From assembly GCA_021108215.1 (NCBI GenBank), contig JAIORK010000032.1, positions 124,001 through 188,000 on the forward strand: a stretch of 64,000 bases of DNA, given 5' to 3'. The position numbers and the translations under genes were made by a program. Below, piece after piece: positions 17,288 through 31,900 of the stretch; positions within the stretch are counted from its first letter, which is position 1, and the number at the start of each line of letters is the position of its first letter. The notes below the pieces were generated by a model, which was given only the letters and a program-made list of their open reading frames with translations, did no database searches and was not told where the DNA came from. This DNA comes from a bacterium. GTDB lineage: Bacteria; Oederibacteriota; JAAXVQ01; JAUVAV01.

Positions 17288-18886
17288 ATGCACCGCACAC
17301 TATTTTCAACCACATTAATTCTATTCACAGCACTTCTGTTATCCACCCAAGTCGCAAGAGCGCAATGGATCCTGGACGGGGACGTGAATGCAGACGGAAG
17401 CCTGAATGTTGATCCGGCACAAAACGCGTACTATCCCAAGATTGCGACGGACGGGATGTATCCCTACGTGGCGTGGAAGGAAAACAGCGCCACAGCCTAC
17501 CAGGTTTATGTGAAGCGGTACAACGGCATCCAGTGGGAGCAGCTGCCCAATGACGGCACTAGCCTGAACATGGATTCAAGTAACAACGCGGACCGGCCCG
17601 CGATCGACATCTCGGACGGCACGCCCTTTGTGACCTGGATGGAAGTGGAGGCAAGCGGCAATACCTTGGTGTATGTCAAGCAGTGGAACGGAAGCGCCTG
17701 GGAGCAGATGGGTACCGGTGCGCTGAATCTGGTGGCCAGTGATGAGACCGGCGAACCGGATGTGGCCGGATACAACGGCACACCCTATGTGGCCTGGCGG
17801 GAATTTAACAAAGTGTATGTAAAAATGTGGAACGGCACGGACTGGGACCAGCTTGGCGGGGAGTTGAACATCCCCGCAAATCCTGCAAGAAATCCTGATA
17901 TCGAAATGGATGGTGCAACCCCCTATGTGGCGTTCATGCGTAGTTATGGATCATATTCCTATGTGAAAAAATACAATGGCAGTGATTGGGAGCTGGTTGG
18001 TTCGGGATTCATCAACAACAGCAGTGCTGAAAGCGCGGATTGGCCGAGCTTGGAAATTTATAACGGCACACCTTATGTTGCTTTCCAAGCAAGCTCAACC
18101 GGAAATCCGGAAAAAATCTATACCAAATACTTTAATGGCACAGCCTGGGAACAACTGGGCGGGGCATTGAATGTGGATGAAAATAGGGATGGTTACGGAC
18201 CTATATTATCACTATTAAATGGCGTTCCCTATGTTCTGTGGAATGAAGATTATCCAGGATCTTTATATTTGTATATGAAACACTATACTGGTCTTGGTTG
18301 GGAATTGGATGAAGGCCCTTTGAATATTGATATTAATGAATATGCTCGTTATTGTTATCTGGATTGCAAAAGTGGGACACCATACGCTGTCTGGTATGAA
18401 GATGTGGGTGTGTTACGACGGGTATTTGTAAAACACTATATTACTCCTACTGCATCCCAAACCGCTACAATCACTGAAACCGCTACGTTCAGTCCGACGG
18501 CTACGATCACGCCGACCGCAACCGCGACACCAACCATCACACAGACCGCGACGATTAGTCCCACAGCAACGATCTCGCCCACCAGCACATCCACACGGTC
18601 ATTGGCAGGGATTGATCTGGGCAACAAAGCAGTGATGGCATATCCAAATCCGGCACACAGCGAAATGAATTTCCTGCTGCACCTGGATACAGCTGCCAAA
18701 GTAGAAATTATGATCTATACCATCAGCGGGGATTTAGTGGCCAAACTGGAAGAAACCTTGCCGGCCGGGCGCGGGCAGGTTGTGAAGTGGGATTGCCAGA
18801 CAGTGGCTAGTGGGATCTATCTTGTGAATATTGTTGTGGGTGGCAAAAGTCAAGGCGTGGAAAAAATCGCGGTTTTGAAGAAATAG
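17288..18886 (+). CDS. Exported repeat protein with Thr-rich linker and different terminal module, copy 2
   Basis: A 532-residue tandem paralogue of the gene at 15603, 1,685 bp downstream. Signal peptide and beta-repeat body are almost the same (differences such as IPFVTW/TPFVTW and SNW/SDW), down to long stretches of identical DNA. Similarity falls away in the Thr-rich linker. The terminal module then differs: VMAYPNPAHSEMNFLLHLD ... TVASGIYLVNIVVGG rather than the one on copy 1. This suggests either exchange of the 3' end with another gene or rapid divergence. Same RBS context (AGGAGG) as copy 1. Confidence 0.75.
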   Translation: MHRTLFSTTLILFTALLLSTQVARAQWILDGDVNADGSLNVDPAQNAYYPKIATDGMYPYVAWKENSATAYQVYVKRYNGIQWEQLPNDGTSLNMDSSNNADRPAIDISDGTPFVTWMEVEASGNTLVYVKQWNGSAWEQMGTGALNLVASDETGEPDVAGYNGTPYVAWREFNKVYVKMWNGTDWDQLGGELNIPANPARNPDIEMDGATPYVAFMRSYGSYSYVKKYNGSDWELVGSGFINNSSAESADWPSLEIYNGTPYVAFQASSTGNPEKIYTKYFNGTAWEQLGGALNVDENRDGYGPILSLLNGVPYVLWNEDYPGSLYLYMKHYTGLGWELDEGPLNIDINEYARYCYLDCKSGTPYAVWYEDVGVLRRVFVKHYITPTASQTATITETATFSPTATITPTATATPTITQTATISPTATISPTSTSTRSLAGIDLGNKAVMAYPNPAHSEMNFLLHLDTAAKVEIMIYTISGDLVAKLEETLPAGRGQVVKWDCQTVASGIYLVNIVVGGKSQGVEKIAVLKK

Positions 18887-18978
18887 TTCGAAAGGATTTC
18901 ATGTTTTGTTGGTCATAACTTAAGAGGATATTGAAAGCCAAAGAACGAGAAAAAAACGATGCAAAAGGAGAAAGTTCA

Positions 18979-19881
18979 ATGAACAAAAAGGGACTTGTAA
19001 TCATGATGATCGGCATACTCAGCACCTCACTCGTGTTTGGCATGGGCAAAGTCGATGCGGTGGATGAAGGAACCAACGAAGTAAAAGCGACACCGACGGT
19101 TGGACATCGCTATTCATTTAACGATTCTGATCGGGCCAAAACAGCTGATGAAAAACGGAGAATTCTTCTGGAAATCATTAAATATGAACCTGAAACCAAT
19201 GAAGATTGGGCTATTTCTGAAAATGCCCAAACTCAATACAACGCTTTAAATGAGTTCATGGGCCTGGATCCAACCAAGGCGGAAATTGAGACGGTTATTG
19301 ATAAACTCTATTCAGCAAAAAGTAGCCAGGCAAAAAGAAATATAATGGAATTTTTATCATATTCTCAATACAAAGACATCGTCGCTGTCGCTTTTAAAAA
19401 AGTCGCGGAAACAGATGAGGATTTATCTGTCCGTGGGTATGCGATGGGAAGGTTGATTTCAATGGGTGATGAAGAAAAAGGATTTGAGTATATGAAAAAA
19501 TTAATTGATGTGATGGATATTAAAAAAGAGATTATTAGTAATTTTATAATATTCCTTAATTTTGAAAATGAAGAAATAAAAGAAAAGATGAAATCTTATT
19601 TGCTTGCATTGAGAGACAATCAAACCAAAGGTGAAATGATCAGGTGTTATGCCGCGCTAATTTGTAATAAAAAATATAAGGTGCTCCTTTCCCCTTATTA
19701 TCCAATAATCGAAAAATTCATCCTAAACTCAAATGTCGAAGAAAATGAAGTAAAAATAATTTTAGGAAAAATAGAATATTTAAGCCGAAAAAATGATCCA
19801 AATGCCAAAAAAATCATGGCCAAAGCTAAAAAATCAGGAGGCACGGCAGTGAAAGAATTGCTTAAGAAATGGAACAAGTAA
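18979..19881 (+). CDS. Exported alpha-helical repeat protein, unknown function
   Basis: A 300-residue protein from ATG 18979 after AAGGAG (18965-18970); the in-frame TTG at 18931 would add a charged leader before the signal peptide and is rejected. Signal sequence MNKKGLVIMMIGILSTSLVF. The remainder is mostly helical, with pairs of helices resembling HEAT-like repeats (for example VAVAFKKVAETDEDLSVRGY, then AMGRLISMG). Codon use is more AT-rich toward the 3' half. It precedes the giant gene by 35 bases, so the two may be co-transcribed. Confidence 0.6.
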   Translation: MNKKGLVIMMIGILSTSLVFGMGKVDAVDEGTNEVKATPTVGHRYSFNDSDRAKTADEKRRILLEIIKYEPETNEDWAISENAQTQYNALNEFMGLDPTKAEIETVIDKLYSAKSSQAKRNIMEFLSYSQYKDIVAVAFKKVAETDEDLSVRGYAMGRLISMGDEEKGFEYMKKLIDVMDIKKEIISNFIIFLNFENEEIKEKMKSYLLALRDNQTKGEMIRCYAALICNKKYKVLLSPYYPIIEKFILNSNVEENEVKIILGKIEYLSRKNDPNAKKIMAKAKKSGGTAVKELLKKWNK

Positions 19882-19916
19882 CATGAAGTGAAATCATGAA
19901 GTAGAGGTATAAGGCA

Positions 19917-22900
19917 ATGGGCAGTCGCAGGTTGTTTGGAAGACTATTTTGGTTAGGCATATTGCTGTTGGGCGTTACAGTAAGCGGTAATGCAGCAACT
20001 TCTACATATGATGCTACAGAGGCGACAACTTATGCAAATACTTGGTGGGGTATTACAACTTTAAATAATGAATTTAAATGGAAAATATACAACACTTGGA
20101 AAAACACCAATGAAGGTGATGATGATATTAGCGAAATTGAAGAAAATGGCGTAACACGTGACCTGCCCAAATACACGACACCTTATTTCAACCACTACAT
20201 GCGCCCTGATAAAGAAGGTAATTGGTTCACTGATTGCGCGCACTTTGTATCCCAGTGTTTAACTGCTGGTGGACTCAGAGAAGAAATGAATACTTATATT
20301 AAACGAATATCACGGACAAAGCCCGACGAGAATACAAGTAAAACACTCCGCGATTATGGCGGGCTCAGATTTGAAGACGGGACAAACGATCACAATCCGA
20401 ATAACGGTTATATTAAATATCCTGTTGGCAATATCATAGCTGCATATTCACAAAGCATGAATAATAATGATTGGTCGGTTGTTGTCAATACCCGGCCGCG
20501 GAATGCAGGGATTTATAAAAACAATGACGGGATTTATGAAAACGAACTGAGCTTGATGTCCTATTTGCTCCATGAATACCATGCACAATATTTTTGTGGC
20601 CAAAGGCCAGCCAATTTAGCTGCCGGTGATGTTTATTTTCCGACTAAAAAACACGCAACCATTATCAACAAGGATAGCGCTGATGAAAATAATTTGGTCT
20701 ACACCGCCCATAATACGGATGTGCGGGATGAACCTATACCGCCAAATTATAAATATGATCGTCATTTTTTCCATATGGTCCGCTCGGTACCTTATGTCAA
20801 AAAAGTAATTCTCAAACAAAACGAAAAGACTATTTACCAGGCACAGTGGAATGGCGAAACCGGCGGCAATGCCCGCACATTGAGTCGCACAACCCAAGCT
20901 GCGGATTATTCTGCAAATATTACAATTACAGTTGAATTTAATCAATCCGTACAAGATGAAAAAATACCCTATATTGAAAAAGGCGGTGTTGTCGTAAAAA
21001 TAAAAGGCAACAATAACTATGAGTTTGAAATCAAAAACGGGATCTTGAGCTCCAATGGTCTGGGATGGACCGGCTATTTATTACCCGTGCAAATGAAAGA
21101 AGACGGACTCAATGGTATTTATACGCTTGACATCCAGGCGACAAGTTATTCGGATGACTGCAATCAACTAGATGGTAATCCGGGAACAGTTGCGCAATAT
21201 ATCCAGACAGACAGCAACGGCAAGACGACCTTTTCAAATTACGAGAATGCGGCCGGGACCAATGTTCAGCACGATAGGTGTCATGAATTTTCCATTGACA
21301 ATGGACCGCCCTACATGAAACAGATCAAAATCCTGCAAGCTGAAAACGGGCAGGAGGTTGTCAAATACCAGGCTGATTATCAAATCAACAGTAACCAGGA
21401 ACTGGAAAAAACCGTTTCCAGTGATTTGCCGCTTTATTCAGGTGAGGCGATCGTGGAAATTCGGTTCAACGAGATGTTCGCCGACCCGGTTAATCAATTG
21501 GCCTTTCGCGCTTATTCCAATGACCAGCAAAATTATGTATCCATCCCGGTCACTGGGCAACTAAGCTATACTGCTGACGACCTGCCCAATAGTGCATGGC
21601 GCGGTTGGATCGATCCGAAAATTATTGCCGAGCGGGTATTTTCGATTGATCCCGGGACCAATAGCTATACCGTGAATTTGGAATTGGATGAGCTGAACAG
21701 TGCGACCAAGATCCGGGATATGCAGGGCAATCCAATGGCCACGCAAGTACAGATTCCCGTGACCTGGCGCGGGTCGTCGGAATGGGTCGTCAACCTGCTG
21801 GCTTCATCGTTTCATTTTTCCGACCCGCAACCCATCTTCACCCTTTACAACAATTCAACAGGAACCGGACACTATCAGGTGGAGGCGTCTTTCAAGGGTG
21901 CTGGGAACTTTGGTTTGGGACAGGTAAGTTATTTCAATTGGGTGCTGGATTATGATTTAGGCAGTCATAGCATTGTCACAGATACCAGCGACAACACCTC
22001 AACAGCGCATGCTGTTTTAGAAAACGGAAAAAAGCTCCTTCGCTTTGACTGGGACGGGGCCAACCGGCAGGGCATCCATTTATATGATGAAGATATTTTC
22101 ATTGAAGTCAAGGTGACGGACGAAGTCGGCAATGTGACCGTCGACAATTCGCAATCCTTTAAGATCACGCCGGACGGGGTGGTCTATGATCCTGCGGACC
22201 CGGCCCGGTCGCGCGAGCAAATGATTGAGCAGTACGGCAACACGGCCAATAAGATGTTCTTTTTGCAAAGCATGTTCTCCATGGGCGGTGCGGAGTTCGG
22301 CAATACCCGGGCATTGCTCAAAAAATCCGGCGTGGATTTCCGGCCCTTCAACCTGTTCGGTGAGGCCAAGGCTGGGGACGATATCGAGACCAAAGTCTAC
22401 AACATCAAAGAGCAGGTGGATGCTTTTGCGGCCAACGCGGCGGACAAAATTACCATGGTGGCCTGGGGCGAGTCCGGGCTTTTGGCGGAAAAGTATTTAC
22501 AGGACTATATGCCCACGGACAAGGTGGCAAAATTAATCACAATCGGCACACCTTTGCATGGTGTCAACAGCATCCCCATGGCGACTCAATCCACGGCCAT
22601 CAGCATCCTGTTGAAACCCGCTGTAACGTGGATTGAGCAGCTCCAATTGGACGGCATTTTAAATGCCATCACAGCCAAGGCGGGTAAATACGGGCCGGAC
22701 ATGAACTTTCTCACTGTTCTGCAAAAAATCAACCGCAATGACATGGTGATCAATCCCCTGAATTTCATCGGGCTATTCCTGAAACGCCAAGATTTGGCCA
22801 GGCATTTTCAAGCAGATTCCGAACTCCTAAAGGACTTGTCCCGGTTCAGTGCTGAAGATCACGGTTTTGAAACAGCCAGCATTTCCACCGCCCTCTGGCC

Positions 22901-25900
22901 GGATATGGGTCTGGCGCAACCAGCGATTATTGCGGCTTTTACGGGATTCGGCTTTGCCGGACTTTATCAGAATATGGAACTGTTTTCTTTTGGCAGCAAA
23001 ACCTACAACAACATCAATGAAGAATTGGCAGAATTGTTGGCCAACCTGGTGGAGGCTGAGATCACGCGGCTTGTGATCAATCCCATCCTGACCCGGATCA
23101 ATGACGAGATCCGTAAAGTGGATGATCAATATTTAGGCAAGATCTGGAATGACTATGTGGCGGCGCACAAGGATGAGTTTTTGAATAACGTAAACTTCAA
23201 TCCCAAAACACAGTTGGGAACCTTCATGCGTGAAGAAGTCAAACAGCCGATTGACGACAAGCTGGAGGAACTGCATGATTTCATCTATGCTGATGACGGC
23301 GTGTTCAAAAAAATTGACAGCATTGTGAATGAACCCATCCAGGGGGACTTGGGCAATACGATCAGTCAGGTGCTAGGTGACAAAGGCAAAGATATGCTCA
23401 ATGACATGCTGCACGACATGCTCATCGAGTATGTTCCTGCGCTGGCCTTGATGGATGAGGACAGCGGCCTGATCGCGGCCATCGAACAGGATATAGAAGA
23501 TTTTCTAAATAATTTTGAGACCAAATTGAAGCAGGAACTGGACCATGTACTCACCTTTGATTTGTCAGATGACGTTGAGGTCAATCTGGCGCAGATGGAC
23601 CGGGAAGCGGAAAAATTGATGGTGGTTTTTGAAACCTACCGCAAAATGCCCTATGAAATGATCTCTTCCACCATCCAGGAGTTTATCCTGTCCAGCATTC
23701 AAATTCCCCTGCGTAAGGCATTGAAAGAGCAGATCATGGAATATATGCCGGACATCAATCAGTGGCTTTCCAGCATACCCTCATTGCGGGTCACCATCCC
23801 GAGCAGCTGGCCCGGTGCTGCGATTGTGGGTGTGCTGGCTTATTTGGGCACGGATTATTTAAAAAACACGGACGGTATTTCAGAAGCCGAACCCCTGGTG
23901 CTGACCCGGTTGATGGGGCTCAAGGCTGGACAATCGAAGATTGGCCGGCAGAAAAAAACAGTCAGCGGCTGGCATTGGTCCGGTGCCGCGGATTCGGATT
24001 CGATCCTGGCCATGGCCGCCAAATCAGCGCCCAAGATATGCCTCATCAGCCTGAACAACAAGGACCTCAGCGAATGGGACACATTTCCCAAGGAAACAGC
24101 CGGGCCGGGATTGTATATGATCACGCAGGACAAAATATTAAAAGAGTTCGGCAAGCTCGGTATGAACGCTTTTTTCACGGGACTGCGCGGCAAGATTATT
24201 GACAATAACACGCAATTGTGTTCCTTGCAGGTTTCCGTCAATTTCGACGATTACCGCAATGTGGAAGTCAATGACGACGGCGCCTTCACCCTGTATTACA
24301 ACCACAAGGAAATGGTGCCCGCAGAGACGGCGGGCAACACCTGGACCGCTGTTTCACGGCCCATCAACCTGCTTGACGGCATGAACACTTTTGTGTTCAA
24401 GGCAATCAATGAAAAAGGCGGGCAATCGGTGCAGGTGCTGCAACTGGTCCTGGACATGATGCCCATAGACATCGCACCTGTCTATCCGGATTACCAGTCC
24501 TATATTCCCGATGTCCGGCCTGCCATCAAGGCGCTGGTGTATAACACGGACATGATCCAATCGCCCCCGGTATTTGAATACGCCTTGACCAATTTTGATG
24601 CGCTGCAAAACGATGATCCCAGTGGCGCGGTTATTCCAATCACGATCGATCCAATGATAGGGGAGACGCTGGCCTTTCATGCGAATGAGGATTTGACTGA
24701 AGGCTACTATGCTGTGCAGATCAATGCCACGGACGCCCAGGGGAACAAGAGCCAGTCAAGCTGGGGGTTTACAGTTGATCTTGATCCGCCGGCCATCGCG
24801 GTCAGCCTGGATCCGGACGGCAAGAGCGTTTTTTCCTATGCAGATGACGACCTGGCCGATAACGCAGAGCCGGAAATGATTGTGCAGTACGAAATCACGG
24901 ACAGCAAGTCGCCCACTGTGGTGAACACCATCCTGTCGGTTTTGGACCAAAACGGCCAAGTGTTCTATAGTTGGACCATTGACCAACAGACCGTGGGTGA
25001 GAAACTGTTCAAGTGGGATTATAAAAATGCGGAGGGCTTGCTGCCGGGGCTGGGGCAAACTCCGGTATCCTTTTTATTGCGCATTGCGACTACGGATTTG
25101 GCCGGGCATACCACCCACATGGAATGTCCTTTTATCATGGACCCTATCGCACCGTCTGTGTCCGAGGTTCAATTGTTTGAGGGGATTGTGCTGGAGGATG
25201 ACACGCAAGGTCATGTTATCAATGTGATCAACAATCAGATGGATAATTTCACCCTAAAATATAAATTGGAAAACGACGATCAGGCCAATGTGCTTTTCAC
25301 TCTGATCAATACGGATACAAGTTTGCAGTATTGCGCGAGCCAGCGCGCCGCGGCCCAGCCGGAAGTGGCGGATGGATTGAACCCGGACGGTACGATCCAT
25401 TATTCCCTGATGGATTACAATTATTTTGTATGGGACCTGGGAAACCCCATGATGGCCTTGCCGGACGGGCACTATGAACTCTATCTTCGCGCCACAGACG
25501 ACGCAGGTAACCAAAGCATTGATCTTTTCTATTATGTGGATGAACAGGATCCGACACAAGTCATCATCATTGACCGCACCAGTCCGGTTGCGGTAGACAC
25601 TTTTGCCCAGCCCTTTATCCTGTCCCAAACCTCAGTCGAGCAAGGCGGCGTGGGGGTGCGGCTGTTTGGGAAGATCACAGAAGCGATGGACAGTATCAGC
25701 GAATTTAAAAAACCGGAAGCGGTTTGGGTGACGATTCAAGCGGTCAACCCCAAAACCGGCGAAGTTGTTCGGACACTGCACGATGCTCAGGGGATCGCCG
25801 CTGATGATACGTCCACGGACCCGCTGCCTGTGATCTGGGACGGTAGAAACTCGCAAGGTCAATTTGTGGACATCGGAAAGTACGCATTCAAAATTCGGAC

Positions 25901-28900
25901 CATTGACCAGCACGGCAGCCTGAGCATTCGCTATGCGGACCTTGTCAAAGACGGTATCCGACCAGTCATCAGCTTCCCGGACAGCACCTGCAATACCCTG
26001 ACCGGCACGGTGACCCTCCGGGGAACCGCGATGGACCCGCTGTGGGATAATGCCAATGGGTTTGCCCGCTACAAAATTTATTACAAAGCAAATGGTAATC
26101 ACAGTCCGCCGGATGAAGAAATGACGGCTCCGGAAAGTTTCGGATGGCTGCCTGACAGACTCGAGACTCCGGCCATCAGCCGCCAGGCGGATACGGCCCT
26201 GAATACGGCCCTGCGTGCAGTGCAAAACGAGGGTGTTCTGGCCTACTGGCATACTGAAAGCCTGACGCCTGGATATTATACGCTGCTGTTGATTGCCGAA
26301 GAAGAGGATCTGACCGATGCGGTCGGCGCGAAGCTGCACGATACAGCAGGAGTCTATGTGAACAATGATATTCTGGATCCCGGCAATCCTGATGCGCCGC
26401 CAAATCCGGTGATTAGCCTGGACTTTGATTCCCTGGAAACGCCGCTGATCTTCGACGGAGGGAATACTGCTACGGTCAGTTATTCGCTGGGCTTGCAGGA
26501 TGTCGGGGCTGCCAATGTGTCCTTTGCGATCAAACCCTCTGAGTCACTGCTTGCCGTCTTAGGCGAGAACCAATCTCAGATTCATTATGAGCGCCAGGAA
26601 AATGTGACAGGTGAAAATTTTGACACGTTGCCGGCGATCAATATCAATGCTTCAACAGCGGACATGGGCGTCTATATTTGGCAGGATGTATCAGGCTGGC
26701 ATGTGCGGATCAATGGCGACGGCAACACGTTGACCAGTGACCGGTTTTCCGGCTCACTGACCACGGACGGCTATTTTTCAAATGTTACCACCCAGTTCGA
26801 AAAATCGCGCTCCGAAGGGTTGATTGAGAACAGCAGCAGTGTGATCAGTTTTGAGTGTTTTGCGGACAGCATGGACACGACCGAACAGGGATTGGACAAC
26901 ATCGATTTCGAGACCACAGGCGATTTTGTAAATTTTGACCTATTTTATAATGGCACTGAAAAGCTGGCCCTACCGCCTGCGGACAAACTTCACATCCAAG
27001 GATCCGTGGTGATTACGGATAATCAGGTGACCAAATATCATGTCAAACCCAAAGGCCGGTTTGCCTGGGACGGCCGGGACACTTACGGTCGCCTGGTGTG
27101 CGACGGTGATTATCAATTCAGCCTGACTGCAAGCGGCAAGGACAACCTGGGCTATGCTGCAGTGACCCGGACTGTCCAGGTGGAGACGCCGCTCTATTTT
27201 GAGAAGTGCCAGGTTGCGACAGCAGCGTTTTCTCCCTATAGTGCAGCCCTGGGCAACACCGCGGTGTCAGTTGCTTTGCCTGATCATGCAGATTTGGAAT
27301 TCAGCCTGTCCAAGGACGCACTGGTGGATGTGCGCATCGTGGAGAAAACGAGCCAGACGGTTGTCTGTACACTGGCGCAGGATCAATTTTGTGAAGGCGG
27401 CAAGGGCTGGTTACACCGTATCACCTGGCAGGGGAATACACCTCAACCCGACAGCAAGACTCTGGCCGGCGTCAATGACTATCAATTTGTCATCACTGCC
27501 AAAGCGCGGGGAAATACACTGAATGCAACGGTCAGCGCACAGGACGTGGCGATTGTCGAACCTGACATGAGCCAGGAACTGCAAGCTGTCATTGAGGGTA
27601 TCGGAAGCCAGACCGAGACCTTTGACAGCCTGGATGTGGTTTCCGGAAGTCCGGAAATCGAGATGGCCGTCAAGGGCAGCGGATTTTGGTATCCCACCAT
27701 ACCCTTTTCTTACAAGCTGCACGCCAAGGGCTGGCAAAAGGCGGTGCGTTATCCCTACTGGCCTTTCAACAGCAAGGTCAAGCGCTATTATGATCAGATG
27801 CGCTTCATCATCGACAGCCCTGGCAACCAATCGCCGGAAAATCATGTGATCTACCGCGGCCACAGACAGGATGGATTTGATGTGCTGCTCAAGGACGATG
27901 AAGAGCCGTGGGAAAACCATCTGCTCCAGTTTAATAATCTGGACAGCCTGTTTGAACGTGCTACGGACATGCCGAAAATCGCGTCCAATGAAGACTATGG
28001 TATTTCCTTTTACGATGAATTCAGTGAGAGCCAGTGGGTGCAGGGCGGTGCGTTTGAACGGTTTGTGGATATCCAACGGGCCAATTTCAACTTGAAGTTC
28101 AAGCAGCCTATTGCCGGATGGCCCATCGTGGAGCCGCTTAATTTTGACTGGACAATACCGCAGAACATGATCCAAGGCGATTTTTACAGCTACGGTGACC
28201 AGTTCCGCGTCCGCATTTTACCGGACATTCAACAAAGATTCGACTTGCTCAAGGGTTGGATTTCCTATGAAGAAAAGATCATCCGAAAACATGAGGGTCA
28301 AAACAATGCCAAGCTTTATTTCGAGGCTTACTTGCAATATTGCGGATGGAATCCGGATTTCGGCGTCAACAACATCACCCACCGGTTCAGCCAATGGGCT
28401 TCAGAAAATGGCTATATTTACGGGGCCGGGAGTGAGGCCGGCAGCGAGACCGGGCTGGATGTGACCCTGACCAACCAGGACCCAGGCGGCGAGGAACCGG
28501 ACCGCCAGGAACCGCTGCTGCCCGGCGCCAAAACCTATTCTATTGTGTATGACAACGGGCAAGAGGCCAAAGATCTCAGTTCTTCAACGCCCTATCAATA
28601 TGTCAGTTACCTTCATCCGGTGACTTTTGATTTTGAGCAGTTCACCACGCCCAATGTGTTTTTAAACTTTCCAGCCAACAGCGGCTATCTGGTGGACGGA
28701 CATGATCATTATGTCATGGAGTTTTACCCGCACAGCAGCAATGCAGCAGCAGATCAGCAATGGCGCCAGCTTGCGGCTGATGAACGGATCGATTACCTGG
28801 CAGATGAGGCGGCCGGTTCGGTCAATCAAGCCCGGAAAATATGGTTTGTGCGTGAAGGCGCGGCCCAAGCCTACAGCGTGCATAGTGATCGCTACGAAAT

Positions 28901-31900
28901 CATCAGCAAGCTGCCTTTTCCGCTCGCAGACCAGGAAACCAAAGACGATGCGGCCATTGATTTGGTGTGCAGCCGGCTTAATGCCAATGACGGGTCCATG
29001 GATAATTATCCCAAGTACAGTCCGAAAAATCCGGGAGAGATGATCGATCTCACGATGCAAAACAATTTTACAGAGGTCAATCCGGACCTTTCCTTTATCA
29101 ATTACGGCGGCGAGGGCGTCTCCTGGGCGCAGGTGATTGGCGAACTGCGCTATTGCCTGGATGACGACGGCGGACAGCGGGTCGATGGCTATGCCTATCA
29201 ATTGGAAAATCCTTTGGGACTCTTTGACCTGCGCACATCCGGTCCCATGCTGCGCGGCGAATCTGTGTCTGACGGCCCGGCAGCGACCCCGGATTGGGCC
29301 ACAGAATGGGGATCGCCTGATTCGCCGCCCACGGTGTGGTGGAACAATATCACAGTGGATCATTTCACCATGACGGACATCACCAGCCTACGCCAGGACA
29401 TGCCTTTTGACATCGCGCTTGACGCTCAGGGAACGGGTTCAGTGGATTATTTTCTCATGGACTATGACCGGACCTGGACCACGGACGACGATGTCAGCCT
29501 GGTCGACGGGACCTTGTTCAGTGGGCGGCAGAAATTCAATGAACATGAATTCTCCATTGATGCGCTGAGTGCTGTTTTCAACTTGCGGGATTTTTACGGC
29601 GCATCATCCGACCAAACAACTGCTCTGTCGGATGTGACGCAGAGTAAATTCGCTTATTTTGTCCACGACCAGGTTGCGGACCAGGATAATCTGGAGACCG
29701 TGATCAAGGATTGGGATGTCCAGGTGCGCTATATTGACGGCAGCGCATGCGATGACTTTGATGTGGTGGATGAAGCATGGCACGACAATACGGAAACCGG
29801 CGAGGAGCTCAATGACAGATTCCGTCTGCGCCTGCGGCCGGGTGCGACCGGCCGGTGGCTGGTAGACATCCGCGGCGCTGTTACGGGCGACACTTTGGAC
29901 CACTATGAGTTGTATTACTATGACAATGATGGATGGCATTTGATTCTAAATTCCACGGATGATAAAGGCAATTACGCGAATTATGCGGATGGGGTGTTGG
30001 GGTATTGGGATGTGACTAACCTGCTGGGACGGTATACGGTCCTGCTCAAGGCGGTGGATCAAAACCAGGACGTGGCCTTGGCAACGCGGGAGGTGCAGGT
30101 CGGGCAAATGATCGAGGCCGACGGCACGACCCTGGCCGGGTCAGCAGCCTATGATCCTTATAAGCGCGTCAAACTGGGATTCACGCTCAACAGTTTCAGC
30201 GAAGACACCCTGATCCAGGTCAACAACGTCAGTCTGGATGAGGTGGAGGTGGCCAACAAGCCGGCCTTGATGCCTATCGGCCCGGTGATTGATGTGCGTG
30301 CTTCCCAGCCTGTGACCTTTACAGCCGGCACAGAGCCGACCATGGAATTCAGGTTCACCTATGAAGAGGCCAAAAGCTACGGGCTCACGGGTGACGGACT
30401 TATGAGCATCTATCACCTGGCAAGCGACGGCAATCTGGAAAAGCTTCCCACAATTGTTTCTTTCTATATTTATGAAAACGGACAACTTGTACCCACGGAT
30501 TTAGGTGGCTTGAATCAAGCAGGCCAGGGATTGGTGGTGGCCACGGCCACGATCAACCATTTTTCCTATTATATGGTGCTCAAGGGTGACGTGGTCATGC
30601 CCAAAGTACCGACCATTGACGCGCTCACCAGCCCGACGACTGCGGAGGTAATTTCGGTCAGCGGCACCGGGGCTATCGGGCAAACCATTGAGGTCTATGT
30701 GGATGATGATCCATTCCTGCTGGAGCACTTGCCGGGGTCATCCTATTACTATGGCAGTAACAATCAGGATGCCTATCCGCTGGATATTTCACAGGCTCCG
30801 GAAAATGACGCGACACCGGCTGTCAGACAGAATCAAACTTTTGCAGTATCGACTGAGTTGGCAGATGGCATGGGAACATATCAGATTGATGAGGTCGCGC
30901 TGCCCTATGATGGAACCCATTATGTTTTGGTGACGTATATGGATTTGGACAACCGGCCGGTGGCAGTGGCGGAGCTGGTCAAGGATGTGCAGCCGGCACA
31001 ATTTACATTGTTTGCAGTGGAGAATCCGAAGTTTTCGCCAAATGGCGACGGGGTGAAAGATAGTACACGAATTAAATTCGAATTAGACGAAGCGGCGGAT
31101 GTGATATTCAAATTATATGATACTTCGGGCAATGAAATTGAAACAAAAGAAATAAATTACACGAATTTAAATACAATTACACAAATTGAATGGGATGGGT
31201 TAAAACCGGATGGCACACAATATCCGGAAGGGATATATACAATCCGGCTGTTCGTGACGGATGGGATGGGGAATGTGTCAGCAGAATCCTCGCAGGTGCA
31301 GTCCATTTGGCTGGACCTGACCCCGCCGAGCATAACCAATACAGTCAGTGATCTGGGTGGGTTCTCGCCTGACTTCGACGGGAACAATGACACAATTGCT
31401 TGCCCATTTACCCTATCTGAATACGCATATATCACAGCGACTGTCAGGGATGAGAATAATACAATCGTACATCTAATTACACGAATTGAAAATGATAATT
31501 ACACGAATGAAAACCTAAATTACACTCATTATTTGGATGCTGGGCAATATACTGTCGAATGGAAAGGTGAGGTGGATGATCCTGGTCAATTTGGGGAAAA
31601 GGCATACTACATAAGAATCGAAGCCGTGGATGAGGCCGGGAACAAGGGCCTGTCGGTGACCTGTGAGACGCACATTGACCTGACCAAGCTCATCATCTCC
31701 CGCGCCTATTGCACTCCAGACGTTTTCATGCCTGGCTATGGGCAAACCACGTTACATTACCATATCAATGATTCGGCGCAAGTATCCATAAGGGTCAATT
31801 CGAGCAATTCGTCTTTAATCCGTGTAATCCAATCTAACCGATATCAGTCAAGCGGATATCAGTCCATCGTATGGGATGGGTTGGATTCAAACTATCAGTC

